A stretch of DNA of 64,000 bases from Leptolyngbya sp. Cla-17 (GCF_016807185.1 NZ_JAEVYN010000001.1:186001-250000); one strand, 5' to 3'. Numbered from the stretch's first letter, positions 1 through 10,744 are shown. The notes: a model not told the origin generated them from the letters alone. Program-made: numbers and translations.

Positions 1-3000
1 TGGAAGATTAGCCACTAGAATCGGTGCATCATTTACAGGTGAGATCGTGATAGGAACAACGTTTGCAATTGCTGGCGCTGTACCATCTGACACTAGGAAG
101 CTAAAGAAGTCCGATGGGTTTTCACTTCCATTATTCAGGTAAGTGATTGTACCGTTATCAATCTCCTGCTGAGTAAATACTGTACCAGTTCCAAGACTCA
201 CTCCACTTCTTTGCAGTTGGCCAAAGGTTGGTTGACCTTGCAAGGTATAGCGAACTTGAGAAGGTAAGTTATCTGGATCAGTAGTTAATACAAAGTTTCG
301 CAAGTTCACAGTGCCCCCTTCATTAGAAGACAGTGGACCCGCCGAAATTACCCTGGGCGCGTCATTGACTGGAACGACTGCAATATTGAAGGAGCCCAAT
401 GCTGTACTATTACCATCCGTTACTGAGAAGTTAAATCCATCAGTAGGCGACTCAGCGCCACTGTTTTGATATATCAAAAGACCATTATTAACATCTTCCT
501 GCGTAAAGGTTTGACCTTGGGTTAACGGTGTACCGCCAAACTGTAATTCTCCAGCATTTAGGTTACTCTCCAGTGTGTAGACGAGTTCAGCAGGATTGGA
601 ATTATCCACATCTGTAAATAGCAGAAGAGTATCCAAAATCGCGCTGCCAGCCTCTTCGGATATGGTTAGACCCGTATTGACTAACGCTCTAGGCGGGTCA
701 TTGAACGGCAGAATCGAGATGTTAAAGGTTTCTGGCGTTGCTGGAAAGAGCACACCACCATCCGAAATTTGGAAGGTGAAGCTATCTGAGGTTGCCTCGC
801 TGCCATTTTGGGCATATCTCAGACGATTACTATCTATATCTGCCTGAGTAAATCGGCTGCCGGTCGTCAGTGTTGTAAATCCTGTTCCAGTTGAAAGCCG
901 TAATTGTCCGGCAGTTGGCGTACCCGCGACAACGTAACTAATCTGAGCCGCAGTGCTGTCTACATCAGTTGAGCGAAGCAGACTGTTACTGATAATGACA
1001 TTTGGTGGTGTCCCGCTACTTTCACCAACAGTTAAGGTGTTAACCGATAACAACACAGGATCATCATTCACCGAAGTCACATTAATTGTGACGGTTCCTA
1101 ACGCCGGAACCACAAGACCAGAACCCGTTGCTCCTTGATCACTGATATTAATAATCAGCCTGTCTGTACCGGAAAAGTTTGCGTTGGGCTGGTAGCTGAC
1201 GTTAGCAAAGGCGCTAACGAAGTCGTCGATCGCTCCTGTAAGGGTCACCGAACTACCGCCATTGGAACCACCCGTCACATTCAGTCCGGTAGATTGTGGA
1301 AGCGTGATTGTTCCTTGCTGCACCGACAGTACGACCCGAACAGGGCTACTGCCGGAATCGATATCTGTAAACTGAATTGCATTTGCGCCACTAAATACTA
1401 ATGGAGTTGAAGGATCTTCCTGAATTGTCTGTGTTCCGGGCAAGGTCAACGTGGGTCTATCATTCACCGGAGTGACAACGATAGTAAAGAGTTGCGGAGC
1501 CGAGGTATCCTGTCCGTTTCCAGGAGTAACTTCACCATTGTCTGATAACTGAACCGTCACCACGGCCGTCCCATTTGCATTGGGTGCCGAGGTGTAAGTC
1601 AGCGTCCCCGTTGGGCTAATGGTTGGCGGTGTTAGGAACAGCGATGGATTATCGTTCGCGACTAGGAAGCTCACCGTCTGTGAACTAGCTTCACCCGGAC
1701 CTGCGGTAATGTTGGCGGCAAAACCATTCACCGTTCTCAGTCCACTATCTTCAGCCACTGTTTGGTTACCGCCCCTGGTAAAGGAGGGGGCATCGTTAAC
1801 GGGCAGCACATTAATTGTGAAGACGTAGGGCGCTGCCGTATCCACACCGCCATTAGCCGTACCGCCGTTATCTCGCAGGGTTGCCGTGATTACCGCAGAA
1901 CCAAAGGCGTTAGGAGCGGTTTGGAAGGTGAGTAATCCTGTCGATGCGTTAATAGCCGGTCTTGCATTTGATAAGAACAGATTCTGATTACTGTTCGTAA
2001 TACCGAAGCTAAGAGTTTGAGCCACTTCGTTAGCCCCAACTGATAAGTCAGTTGCAATTTGAATGCTCTGAGCTGGGTCATCTTCAAGTACTTCGACTAG
2101 CGGAGATGCTAAGAGCGGTGTAAAGGTTGGCGCATCGTTCACCGATCTCACCACAATAGTAAACAGTTGTGCAGGAGAACTGTCTACTCCACCGTTATCA
2201 GTGCCACCATCGTCTTGCAGAATTGCGGTGACAACTGCCGTTCCGGACACGTTCGGTGCCGCCGTGTAGGTGAGAGTCCCTGTCGGGCTAATCGTTGGAG
2301 CAACACTGAACAATGAGTCATTGTTAGTACTTAACAGGAAATTCACCTGCTGAGTACTTTCATTTGCCAATGTTGTGATAGGACCAGAACGAATGTTGGT
2401 TGCCCAGTTATTAACAGTGACCGCTGGTCCATCTTCATTGATCGTCTGATTTACTCCCTTTGTAAAAGAGGGCGCATCATTCACCTGATTAATGGTGATA
2501 GTAAGGACAACCGGATCAGACGCATTGATCCCCCCGTTAAGAGTGCCTCCGTTGTCTCTGAGAGTTACCGTCACGTTTGCAACTCCATTCGCATCTGCAC
2601 GCGGCGTGTAGGTTAGTGCGCCTGTTGATGAGTTGATAGCTGGGGGAGTCTGGAACAAGCTGGGGTTATCGTTGCCCGTTACGGTGAAGGTCAATGCTTG
2701 ACCCGATTCATTCGCCGCTCCTGCTGAAATGCCCGTTGCCCAAGACGGAACAGTAACTTGAGCTGGTGCGGAAGTAGAGGAACCAGATTCATTAATAACG
2801 TAGCTGGTGGCACTGGGTGTAAAGGTCGGTTTGTCGTTAATGGAAGTAACGCTCAGGCTAATCGATCTCGTTACTGCTGAAGGTCCAATTGATAAGCCAG
2901 TTGCACCTTGGTCATTCACTGTAACCGTAATACGGTCAGCCCCAGAGTAGTTAGGATTGCCCTGATACACCAAACCAGCGAGCGCTGCTTGAGCATCAGC

Positions 3001-6000
3001 AACTAAGCCGGTAAAGGTAACGGAACTGCTGCCATTTGTCGTGCTGTTAACGAAGCTAAGCAGTCCATTGTCATTGACTGTCAAAGTACCATTGGGAGCG
3101 GTCAATGTTACCAGAAGTGGGCTATCCCCAGAATCCACATCGCTCAATGTCAGGTTCAGTGCGGCAGTTGGCAGATCTTCGCCCACCACGATTGTTGCAG
3201 TTGGTACCGTTAGCGTGGGAGTGTCGTTGACCGCAACCACGTTCATGGTGATTACCTGAGTTGCGGGCGTTGTACCATCGGTCACCTGAATCGTGATTTG
3301 CTCAGTACCGTTAAAATCCTGAGTGCCTCTATATCTCAGGTTATTTAGGGCACCTGAGACTGCACTAGGAGTACCACTGAAGGAAATGGAACCCGTGTTA
3401 TTACCTGTTAGACCAATTAATCCACTGGTGGAACCTAATCCCAATGTCCCGCCAAATTCACTAGATAGAGTGACTGTCAGCGGTGTGGAGTCTAGGTCAG
3501 TGGCGTTGATCCGATTGACACCGGAGAATATGAATTGAGTGTCCTCATTCACGTTCAAGAGTGCGGCAGTAGGTACGGTAATCGTTGGGGCATCATTAAC
3601 GGGATTGACGGTGAGATTAAACGTGGATAGTGGCAAGACGCCTGTTGAGCCGTCGGATGCAGTGAAAGTAAAGCGATCGCTCGTCAATTCACTGCCGTTA
3701 TTCACATAAGTCAAGAGCGTGGCACTAATGTCCGCTTGGGTAAAGGTTTGCCCGGAAGAAAGCGTTGTGCCATTCCTCAGCAGTAGACCACGAGTTGGCG
3801 CGGTACTAAGAGTATAGATAGGGCTGAGAGCAGGACCATCTGGATCGGTGATCAACAGAGCTGCATCGTCGATGATGAGCGTGTTACCTTCATCGACTAC
3901 CAACCCAGTATTTAATGCAATCCTCGGCGCATCATTCACCGGGGTAACGGAGATGTTGAAGGTTTGAATGCCCGCTGCGTCACCGCTTGGGTCAGTTACA
4001 TCAAAGACGAAGTTATCGGTCGTGGTCTCACTGCCATTGTGCTTGTAGGAAATGAGATTGCCATCAATGTCTGCCTGAGTGAAACTGCTAACCGCTGTAC
4101 CTGCTTTGAGTAGGGTTCCATTAGCAGGAGTAGAGGAAACGTCAAATGTTAGCTGCGAAGATACATTATCCGTATCTGTTGCATTGAGAATAGACCGGGT
4201 AATGGAGACCAGCCCATCTTCTGCAACCGTGAGGCCGAGGTTTGTGGCAATGATTGGCGCATCATTGCTGGGGGTAACGTTGATGCTGAAGGTGGTTAAA
4301 CCAATTAAACCAGGTGAGCCCAATCCCGATGTCGCTCCATCAGAAGCAGTGAAGGTAAAGCGATCGCTAGCAAATCCACTACCATCATTGATATAAAAGA
4401 CCTGACCATTATCCAAATCCAGTTGGGTAAAGGTTCCACCAGCCGATAGGGTCGTGTTGCCGCTGCGTAAAACGCCCCGCTGAGGTCCATTTCCTAACGT
4501 GTAGGTTAGAGGTCCTGGTCCATCATTGTCTGTAATCTGTAAGTTGCTACTATTCAGCGGAGCAGTGTCGCCTTCACCAACAGTAAGACTGATGTTATTG
4601 GCTAGCCCAGGTGCATCATTGACTTGAACAACATTAATGTTGAATGTAGCTGGATCTCCTGGAACACCCGACTGATCAGTCAGGGTAAAGGAGAAACTAT
4701 CAGATGAGGCTTCTGAGCCATTCTGTTGATATCTCACCAGACCGCTGTTGATATCGGACTGGGTGAAGCTAGTTACCGCCGTGCCATTTAACGAGATGGC
4801 ACCACCTGATGGCGCAGTCGCAATAGCATAGGTGATTTGAGAAGCTAGACCATCCGGATCGGTAGCATTGAGAAGAGTGCTAGAGAAGCTAACAATGCCC
4901 GCTTCCGTTACGGTGATCTGTGGGTTAGTGGTGAGTAATATAGGTAAATCATTGACTGGAAGGACGGTGATACTAAAGGTTCTTAACGGCTCGGTCGTAT
5001 TACCTGATTCATCTGCAAAGGTAAAGGTGAATGCATCTCTGGTGGTTTCACTACCGTTTTGTCTGTATGTCACCCGACCATTGTTAATATCGTCTTGAGT
5101 GAAAGTACCCCCAGCCGAGATGGGTGCCCCCGCTACAGCTAGCCGACCATTAGTTGGCGAGCCGACAGTATACCGAATGAAGGGTGGAGCACTATCGACG
5201 TCACTGATATTAAGCTCAACATTGGATAGGACAAAAGCATCGTTTTCGTTAACAGTCAAACTTGGGTTAGTCGTTAACAGAACGGGAGGGCCTTTCACTC
5301 CAAGCACAAAGATCTCAAAGGTAGACGCAGCGGTCGTGGTTGTTCCATCGGAAACTGTGAAAGTAAAGCGATCGCTATTACTAGAGGTACCGTTATGTAA
5401 GTATGAGACGCGACCTGCATTCAAATCTGCCTGGGTGAAGGTAGTTGCCTGAGTGGAGGTAAGGAAAAGCGTCCCTTGAGTAGGCGCACTTGCGACCGAG
5501 AACGTAATCAAATCTTGAGCCGCCGCCGATACAAACTCAGCATCAGTTGCTCTCAAGAGCGTCGCATCAATGACTCTAGTTGACCCAGTGCTTATGGTAG
5601 TACCCGTATTGGTAACTAGCACTGGCGCATCATTCACCTGCAACACTGAAATGCTGAATGTACGTTGGGTTGGCACTAAGAAACCACCTGCACCATCTGT
5701 TGCTGTGAAAGTGAAGTTGTCACTACCCGGTACGTCCAATTGTCCGGAACCGTAAGTCTCACTGCCATCATGCCGATAAACTAGATTGTTGCTAGTAATA
5801 TCTGCCTGGGTAAAGGTGCTGTTCAAGGTAAGCGGCTGCGCTCCACCCAAAACATTCAGTAACAATGCCCCCCTCGTAGGCAAACTGTTCAAACTGTAGA
5901 CAATTTGCGGCGCAGCTTGCTCTGAATCCGTTACTAGCAAATTGCTGCTACTAATCGTAGTCGCTAATCCTTCCGACACCGTAGCACCAGCAAAAGAGAC

Positions 6001-6350
6001 TAAAACTGGCGGGTCATTTACTGGAACGATATTAATACTGAAGGTTGTGTTAGGAATCGTGCCGCCCTGACCATCAGATACACCAAAGACAAATCGATCT
6101 GTTAAGGCTCCCTCACTACCGCCTTGCTGATAGACCAACCTTCCCTGATTGATATCTTGTTGATAGAAGAGACTCCCTGTGCTAATAGCTGCTCCATTAA
6201 GAAGCAGGCTGCCGTTAGTAACGTTGGGAGCAGTTGCTAATTGATAAGTCAATTGGCTCGGCGAATTATTTGCATCTGTTACTAGCAGTAAGGTGTTGCT
6301 AATCGTTTGTAACGATGACTCACTAACAAAAAGGGGACCGCTAGAAACCA
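1..6350 (-). repeat. Tandem protein-level repeats (CSPG/cadherin-like) inside giant gene
   Basis: Protein-level repeats of about 110-120 residues (330-360 bp). Block 1 (about 6350-3600) has eight CSPG/Cadherin_3-type repeats. Block 2 (about 3600-1440) has different cadherin-like repeats, including four with the pattern NESxQxLxFxV...GxLTYTxxxxxxGxAxVT. Block 3 (about 1440-1) returns to at least three CSPG-type repeats. The DNA copies are diverged, so this is an old expansion and not a fresh tandem duplication. Confidence 0.8.
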
Positions 6351-7911
6351 ACACAGGTGGAGCGTTGCCTTGCACGCTTAAATCATAAGAGCTAGTTGCT
6401 CCCGCTTGACCCGCGAAGACTCGAATATAGTAGGTTCCACCAGGGAGGTTCAGATTAGACAAGGTTTCCGGTGAGGTGCCAGCATTGCTTGAGGAGGCAA
6501 CGACTGCCCCACTGCCGTTAAGAACCTGCACATTCAGGTTGCCGCCTAGGTTGCCGCCACTTAACCCATTGAGGTTTAAGTTAATTGTCGATAGTCCATT
6601 ATTCAGCGAAAATTGATAGTAATCGTCTGTGTCGCTAGTTGTGATGGAATCGCGATACAGCCCATTTCCATACAAAGCACCAATGTTGAGCGATGCCCCA
6701 AGGCTGCCTCCGGCTCCGTCTTGTTGTGTGACGGGAAGCGATCGCGTAGATGGAGTTAGAGCAACCCAGTTTGGAGCATCATTAACAGTAATAATCGGAA
6801 GAATGGCAGTTCTGCTTAATCCATCGAGAAGCCAGACATTGTTTTCCCCAGTGGCAAAGTTACGAACTAAAAGATCGACTTGCCCATCTGCATTAAAGTC
6901 TCCTGCACCTTGAGGAAATTCAGAGGGTGCAGAATTAGGGAGACTACCAGAGGATGCAAAAGCAGTTCCATTAAAAAACCAAACCAGATTTTCCCCAGTG
7001 TTGTAATCATGAATCAGGAGATCGGGGGAGTTATCGTTGTTGAAATCACTAACTCGAAGAACCTCTCTACCTGGCGCAAGGAAAAGATTGGTGGAAATAT
7101 TACTAGTAATAGAAAATGCTGGACTTGGACTTAGCAGCCAAAAACTAATTTCTCCACTACTCAGATCTTGAAAAATAAGATCTGGAGTGTTGTCACTATT
7201 TAGGTCGCCAGCTCCTGCAAGCGTAATGTTTGGATTGGGCTGAATCGGAAGGGCGAACTCACCAGCTATTTGAGCATTCGCGTCTAACAGCAATAGCAGT
7301 TGGGTGCCTAAGGGAATACTGGGATTATTGCTGCCGTAATAGCGCAAAACAAGATCATCAATTCCGTCGCCATTAAAATCATCTAGACCCTTGAATTGCC
7401 ACGCTGTATCTTCAATAGTCGGAAGAAAATTAAATGTAACTACATTTGTCCCGTCCATTGTCCAAAGACGATTTGCGCCATATCCTGTTGTATAGTTGCG
7501 CCAAACTATATCGGTGCGAACGCCCGTATCACTTCGGACACTGAGATTGTAGTTTGTACTGGGAGTAGTGTTGGCGGAATCAGCCGGATCGGTTGGAGAA
7601 CCTGGAAATACCCGAATAAAATAACTGCCCGGTGCAAGAACGGTATTGATTGTTTCAGCTAGAGAACCTTGATTCACCGACTGAACCGGAAGTCCATTAA
7701 CAGATACTACCGTTCCGTTAGAATTCAAAATAGCAACATCAGCATTAGCAGTTAGGTCTGTTAGAGCAAGGTTAAAACTGCTGCTTTTGCTCAGCGTAAA
7801 TTTGTAGTAGTCATTATCGCCAAACTCAACTGAGTCGGCAAATAACTTCGTATTTCTACCTAAAGAAATCGAAAGAGCAGTATTTAGGGTATTTCCAATA
7901 CTATCGGGCAT
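1..7911 (-). CDS. Giant cadherin/CSPG-repeat surface protein, 3' end outside window
   Basis: The minus strand is open from an ATG at 7911 to the left edge, so at least 2,637 residues are present and the C-terminus is missing. There is no signal peptide. Residues about 13-125 and 385-510 read as bacterial pre-peptidase C-terminal (PPC) domains, each ending with a YFIRVF or YYIRVF type strand. Between them (about 130-375) lie FG-GAP/VCBS-like units with DFNGDGIDD and DFNADGQVD calcium loops. From about residue 515 onward there are cadherin-like/CSPG repeats with the signature FTQxDI...NGSE...DxFxFxxSDG and NDAP linkers. The family pattern is that of large secreted adhesins of cyanobacteria. The upstream ABC exporter and prolyl isomerase on the same strand suggest type I secretion, with the secretion signal in the unseen C-terminus. 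Identity as a cell-surface adhesin is inferred from domains only. Confidence 0.9.
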   Translation of the reverse strand, partial: MPDSIGNTLNTALSISLGRNTKLFADSVEFGDNDYYKFTLSKSSSFNLALTDLTANADVAILNSNGTVVSVNGLPVQSVNQGSLAETINTVLAPGSYFIRVFPGSPTDPADSANTTPSTNYNLSVRSDTGVRTDIVWRNYTTGYGANRLWTMDGTNVVTFNFLPTIEDTAWQFKGLDDFNGDGIDDLVLRYYGSNNPSIPLGTQLLLLLDANAQIAGEFALPIQPNPNITLAGAGDLNSDNTPDLIFQDLSSGEISFWLLSPSPAFSITSNISTNLFLAPGREVLRVSDFNNDNSPDLLIHDYNTGENLVWFFNGTAFASSGSLPNSAPSEFPQGAGDFNADGQVDLLVRNFATGENNVWLLDGLSRTAILPIITVNDAPNWVALTPSTRSLPVTQQDGAGGSLGASLNIGALYGNGLYRDSITTSDTDDYYQFSLNNGLSTINLNLNGLSGGNLGGNLNVQVLNGSGAVVASSSNAGTSPETLSNLNLPGGTYYIRVFAGQAGATSSYDLSVQGNAPPVLVSSGPLFVSESSLQTISNTLLLVTDANNSPSQLTYQLATAPNVTNGSLLLNGAAISTGSLFYQQDINQGRLVYQQGGSEGALTDRFVFGVSDGQGGTIPNTTFSINIVPVNDPPVLVSFAGATVSEGLATTISSSNLLVTDSEQAAPQIVYSLNSLPTRGALLLNVLGGAQPLTLNSTFTQADITSNNLVYRHDGSETYGSGQLDVPGSDNFTFTATDGAGGFLVPTQRTFSISVLQVNDAPVLVTNTGTTISTGSTRVIDATLLRATDAEFVSAAAQDLITFSVASAPTQGTLFLTSTQATTFTQADLNAGRVSYLHNGTSSNSDRFTFTVSDGTTTTAASTFEIFVLGVKGPPVLLTTNPSLTVNENDAFVLSNVELNISDVDSAPPFIRYTVGSPTNGRLAVAGAPISAGGTFTQDDINNGRVTYRQNGSETTRDAFTFTFADESGNTTEPLRTFSITVLPVNDLPILLTTNPQITVTEAGIVSFSSTLLNATDPDGLASQITYAIATAPSGGAISLNGTAVTSFTQSDINSGLVRYQQNGSEASSDSFSFTLTDQSGVPGDPATFNINVVQVNDAPGLANNISLTVGEGDTAPLNSSNLQITDNDGPGPLTYTLGNGPQRGVLRSGNTTLSAGGTFTQLDLDNGQVFYINDGSGFASDRFTFTASDGATSGLGSPGLIGLTTFSINVTPSNDAPIIATNLGLTVAEDGLVSITRSILNATDTDNVSSQLTFDVSSTPANGTLLKAGTAVSSFTQADIDGNLISYKHNGSETTTDNFVFDVTDPSGDAAGIQTFNISVTPVNDAPRIALNTGLVVDEGNTLIIDDAALLITDPDGPALSPIYTLSTAPTRGLLLRNGTTLSSGQTFTQADISATLLTYVNNGSELTSDRFTFTASDGSTGVLPLSTFNLTVNPVNDAPTITVPTAALLNVNEDTQFIFSGVNRINATDLDSTPLTVTLSSEFGGTLGLGSTSGLIGLTGNNTGSISFSGTPSAVSGALNNLRYRGTQDFNGTEQITIQVTDGTTPATQVITMNVVAVNDTPTLTVPTATIVVGEDLPTAALNLTLSDVDSGDSPLLVTLTAPNGTLTVNDNGLLSFVNSTTNGSSSVTFTGLVADAQAALAGLVYQGNPNYSGADRITVTVNDQGATGLSIGPSAVTRSISLSVTSINDKPTFTPSATSYVINESGSSTSAPAQVTVPSWATGISAGAANESGQALTFTVTGNDNPSLFQTPPAINSSTGALTYTPRADANGVANVTVTLRDNGGTLNGGINASDPVVLTITINQVNDAPSFTKGVNQTINEDGPAVTVNNWATNIRSGPITTLANESTQQVNFLLSTNNDSLFSVAPTISPTGTLTYTAAPNVSGTAVVTAILQDDGGTDNGGVDSSPAQLFTIVVRSVNDAPTFTPLLASPLVEVLEDDPAQSIQIATDLSVGANEVAQTLSFGITNSNQNLFLSNARPAINASTGLLTFQTAPNAFGSAVITATLRDNGGTANGGVDTAAPYVFTINVLPVNDAPSFTRGGNQTVAEDSGLRTVNGFAANITAGPGEASSQTVSFLVANDNPSLFLTPPTISPTGTLTYTSAPNANGTAVVTVQLSDNGEVTPGNGQDTSAPQLFTIVVTPVNDRPTLTLPGTQTIQEDPSTPLVFSGANAIQFTDIDSGSSPVRVVLSVQQGTITLPQSTGLNVTGGSNGGSSVTLTGAIDDFVSAFANVSYQPNANFSGTDRLIINISDQGATGSGLVVPALGTVTINVTSVNDDPVLLSVNTLTVGESSGTPPNVIISNSLLRSTDVDSTAAQISYVVAGTPTAGQLRLSTGTGFTTLTTGSRFTQADIDSNRLRYAQNGSEATSDSFTFQISDGGVLFPATPETFNISILPFNDPPRALVNTGLTISEEAGSAILDTLLLFTDVDNSNPAELVYTLESNLNAGELQFGGTPLTQGQTFTQEDVNNGLLIYQNSGAESPTDGFNFSVTDGNSTALGSFNIAVVPVNDAPRVISAGPLSSNEGGTVNLRNFVLTTDPDNLPSQVRYTLQGQPTFGQLQRSGVSLGTGTVFTQQEIDNGTITYLNNGSENPSDFFSFLVSDGTAPAIANVVPITISPVNDAPILVANLP

Positions 7912-8152
7912 CGCGGCTTATCACCCCATCAAATGGCATTGCTATGATGCCCTAGGAGTTGCTTTTGGCACACACACTTTACACAACTTTACAAAAGTGA
8001 CCGATTGGCGTGAAAGAATCTTGGTTTTTAGCCTAAGCGAGCGACGTTTTGTCAAAGCTCTCTAGAAAGGATAAAAAGTGTGTTCTAGTTTGTTGAGCTG
8101 ACCATTAAGAATTCACAGTTGCGATCGCCCTAGCCCTGACAATCTAATTCTT

Positions 8153-10744
8153 CTAAATAGCCGCTTGTTGCCTTTGATATAGCGACCAGTACAACCCTTT
8201 ACTTTTGAGCAAATCATCATGAGTGCCTTTCTCTACCAGCACTCCTTTTTCCAGTACTAAAATCAGATCTGCTTTCTTTAAAGGTGCAAATCGATGAGCA
8301 ATCAGAAAGACTGTGCGATTTGCTGAGACACGCTGCAAATTTTGCAAGACTTGCTGCTCGGTTTCACTGTCCAAGGCGCTAGTCGCCTCATCAAGCACTA
8401 AGATTGGAGCCTGTGAAAGAAACAGACGCGCTAGCGCTAAACGCTGCCGTTGCCCACCCGATAGGGCTGTGCCTCGTTCCCCGATATTTGTTTCATACCC
8501 ATGGACTTGGTCGCTAATAAAGTCATGGGCAGCTGCTAGTCGAGCTGCTTCAACCACTTGCTCAGCAGTCACATTGGGATTTCCAAGGCTGATGTTGTCA
8601 AAAACGGTACCGTTAAACATGAAGTCTTCTTGCAGCACCACACCAATTTGCTGTCGCAAAGAAACTAAATCAGCACTTTTAATATCGAATCCATCTATTA
8701 AGATACGTCCAGACTCTGCTGGATAAAGCCGCTGAACTATTTTAGAAAGAGTACTTTTTCCAGAACCGCTCCGACCCACTACTCCCACGAGCATTCCTGG
8801 CTCAACAGTAAAGGAAATTCCTCGTAGCACAGGTTCTTGGTTAGGGTTGTATCGGAAAAAGACTTGATCAAACGCTACTTGCCCTTGTAAAGGCGGCAAC
8901 ACTAAACCAGTGCCTGCTTCTGATTCGGGAGCAGTGTTGAGAATATCGCCAATGCGATCAACTGAAAGCAACACTTGCTGAAGTGTTTGCCAAAGCTGAA
9001 TCAATCGTAGCAACGGTCCCGTCATACGACCAGAAAGCATTTGAAACGCAACAAGTTGACCAATCGTGAGCTTTTGCTCAATCACCAACTTTGCCCCAAA
9101 CCAAAGGATGAGTACGGTAGAAAGTTTAGTGAGGAAATCTGCAATGTTGCCACTGATGTTAGAAGTCGTTGAGGCTTTGAAACTGGTACGAATGAATCTG
9201 GCAAATAATCCTTCCCAGCGTTCTCGCGAAACTGGCTCTGCCGTATGAGCCTTGACAGAGTGAATACCAGTCACGGTTTCAACTAAAAATGACTGACTAT
9301 CGGCACTGCGGTTAAAGGTTTCGTTGAGCCACCCTCGCAAAATTGGTGTTGCAATGATGGTCAGAGCTGCGAACAGAGGTAATACTGATAGCGCAACCCA
9401 GGTTAGGGGGACACTGTAATAGAACATGACAGTCAAATAAACGCCAGCAAAAACTGCGTCTAAAACTACCGTCATTGCAGTGCCTGTGAGGAAGCTCCGA
9501 ATATTTTCTAGCTCTTGCACTCGTGCAACCGTATCGCCAACCCGCCGTGCTTCAAAGTAAGACAATGGCAACCGCATCAGATGGCGAAAAAGCTGAGCTG
9601 AAAGGCTAAGATCTAGTCGCCGCGCAGTGTGAGTAAAGATGAATAGTCGCAGCGTTCCTAAAAACCCTTCAAAAAATGCCACTGCCAAGAGGGCAAATGC
9701 CATGACATCTAGGGTGGAAAGACTGCCCTGCACCATAACCTTGTCAATGACTACTTGGGTAATCACTGGACCTGCTAAACCCAAAATCTGTAGGGTAAAT
9801 GATGCTAGCAAGACTTCACTAAGGAGTTGGCGATATCTCCAGACAGCTGGCAGAAACCAAGATAAGCCAAAACGTTCTTGCTTTTGGATAGTTTCAACCT
9901 GCCACAGTTGACCGTCCCAAACTGTTTGGATAATTGAACGGGGAATGCTTTCGCAGGTTCTATTGGGATTAAGGGGATCGGCAACAATCAGGCGATCGCC
10001 CTTTGTGCTGTAGACCACTACCCAATGAGACGATCCCTTAGACCCATTATTTTGAAACGTTGGCGATGCCGTATCTTGGTCTTGCCACAGCATCAGGACG
10101 GGATACTCCAACCGCCGCAATCCCGTCCAATCAAGCCCCTGACTACTGCGTAAATCAATATGACGCAACTGTAATCCTACTTTTTCAGCCGCTTCAATTA
10201 CATCGGCTGGGCGCTGACTCGATAGTTGCCGTTGCACCCAGTCCAAGTTGGTAGAAATTTGCAGGTGATTGGCTACCATAGTCAGGCAGGCAGCAGGGGT
10301 ATTGACGGCTGCAATAAACGGAAAGCCAGAGATAGCCTGAGGTGCATTATTTGTTTTAGGCTGTAGACGTATCCGGTGAGATGCCCAGTAATTTTCTAAC
10401 TCTGGAGTGGCGATTGCCTGCCACAGATCGGTTCGCCACGTCACTAAAACCACATCTTTTTCTGCCGCCCTTGCCTTCCAAAAACCCGGCAACTCAAGCA
10501 AATCTCCTACCCAATCTCCCGTTTTTAGAATGACAGACTGCTCATCCTCAGGTACCAAACGCACCTTACCCTTCAACACGTAACCCTGAACTCCAGGAGA
10601 ATCAGTTGCCCAAATGACCTCTCCTAATCCATAGCGGCGAACTTCCGCTTGCTGCTTAAACTGAACTTGTTGGTCTGCATTCAACAAGCTAAACGGTGGA
10701 GAATTCCAAGGCAAATTATTAGTAGTAAGATCAGTTGCAATCAT
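8153..10744 (-). CDS. Type I secretion ABC exporter with CNB-like and degenerate C39 domains
   Basis: An 863-residue inner-membrane exporter of the HlyB/bacteriocin-exporter class. Residues about 20-130 look like a cyclic-nucleotide-binding-type beta barrel. Residues about 140-270 match peptidase C39: the His (HWVVV) and Asp (VADP) positions are present, but the catalytic Cys position aligns with Thr in NTPAACL, so it is probably a non-proteolytic C39-like substrate-binding domain as in HlyB. Residues about 290-580 are the six-helix ABC transmembrane domain. The nucleotide-binding domain (about 620-860) has Walker A GRSGSGKST, signature LSGGQRQ, Walker B ILVLDE and the H-loop AHR. It lies 102 bp downstream of the prolyl isomerase and 241 bp upstream of the giant adhesin on the same strand. 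I infer that it exports that protein. No HlyD adaptor gene is in view. Confidence 0.93.
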   Translation of the reverse strand: MIATDLTTNNLPWNSPPFSLLNADQQVQFKQQAEVRRYGLGEVIWATDSPGVQGYVLKGKVRLVPEDEQSVILKTGDWVGDLLELPGFWKARAAEKDVVLVTWRTDLWQAIATPELENYWASHRIRLQPKTNNAPQAISGFPFIAAVNTPAACLTMVANHLQISTNLDWVQRQLSSQRPADVIEAAEKVGLQLRHIDLRSSQGLDWTGLRRLEYPVLMLWQDQDTASPTFQNNGSKGSSHWVVVYSTKGDRLIVADPLNPNRTCESIPRSIIQTVWDGQLWQVETIQKQERFGLSWFLPAVWRYRQLLSEVLLASFTLQILGLAGPVITQVVIDKVMVQGSLSTLDVMAFALLAVAFFEGFLGTLRLFIFTHTARRLDLSLSAQLFRHLMRLPLSYFEARRVGDTVARVQELENIRSFLTGTAMTVVLDAVFAGVYLTVMFYYSVPLTWVALSVLPLFAALTIIATPILRGWLNETFNRSADSQSFLVETVTGIHSVKAHTAEPVSRERWEGLFARFIRTSFKASTTSNISGNIADFLTKLSTVLILWFGAKLVIEQKLTIGQLVAFQMLSGRMTGPLLRLIQLWQTLQQVLLSVDRIGDILNTAPESEAGTGLVLPPLQGQVAFDQVFFRYNPNQEPVLRGISFTVEPGMLVGVVGRSGSGKSTLSKIVQRLYPAESGRILIDGFDIKSADLVSLRQQIGVVLQEDFMFNGTVFDNISLGNPNVTAEQVVEAARLAAAHDFISDQVHGYETNIGERGTALSGGQRQRLALARLFLSQAPILVLDEATSALDSETEQQVLQNLQRVSANRTVFLIAHRFAPLKKADLILVLEKGVLVEKGTHDDLLKSKGLYWSLYQRQQAAI

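Noticed and set aside
1..6350. Periodic sequence resembling a CRISPR or satellite array
   Set aside because: The period is about 330-360 bp with diverged DNA copies and an open reading frame; it is a protein repeat.
596..7662. Many plus-strand open frames of 60-120 codons
   Set aside because: They lie opposite the giant repeat gene, have periodic composition that mirrors its repeats, and no domain or ribosome-binding site.
8313..8726. 137-codon plus-strand frame opposite the ABC exporter
   Set aside because: Antisense to the conserved nucleotide-binding domain, Cys/Arg-rich random-like composition.
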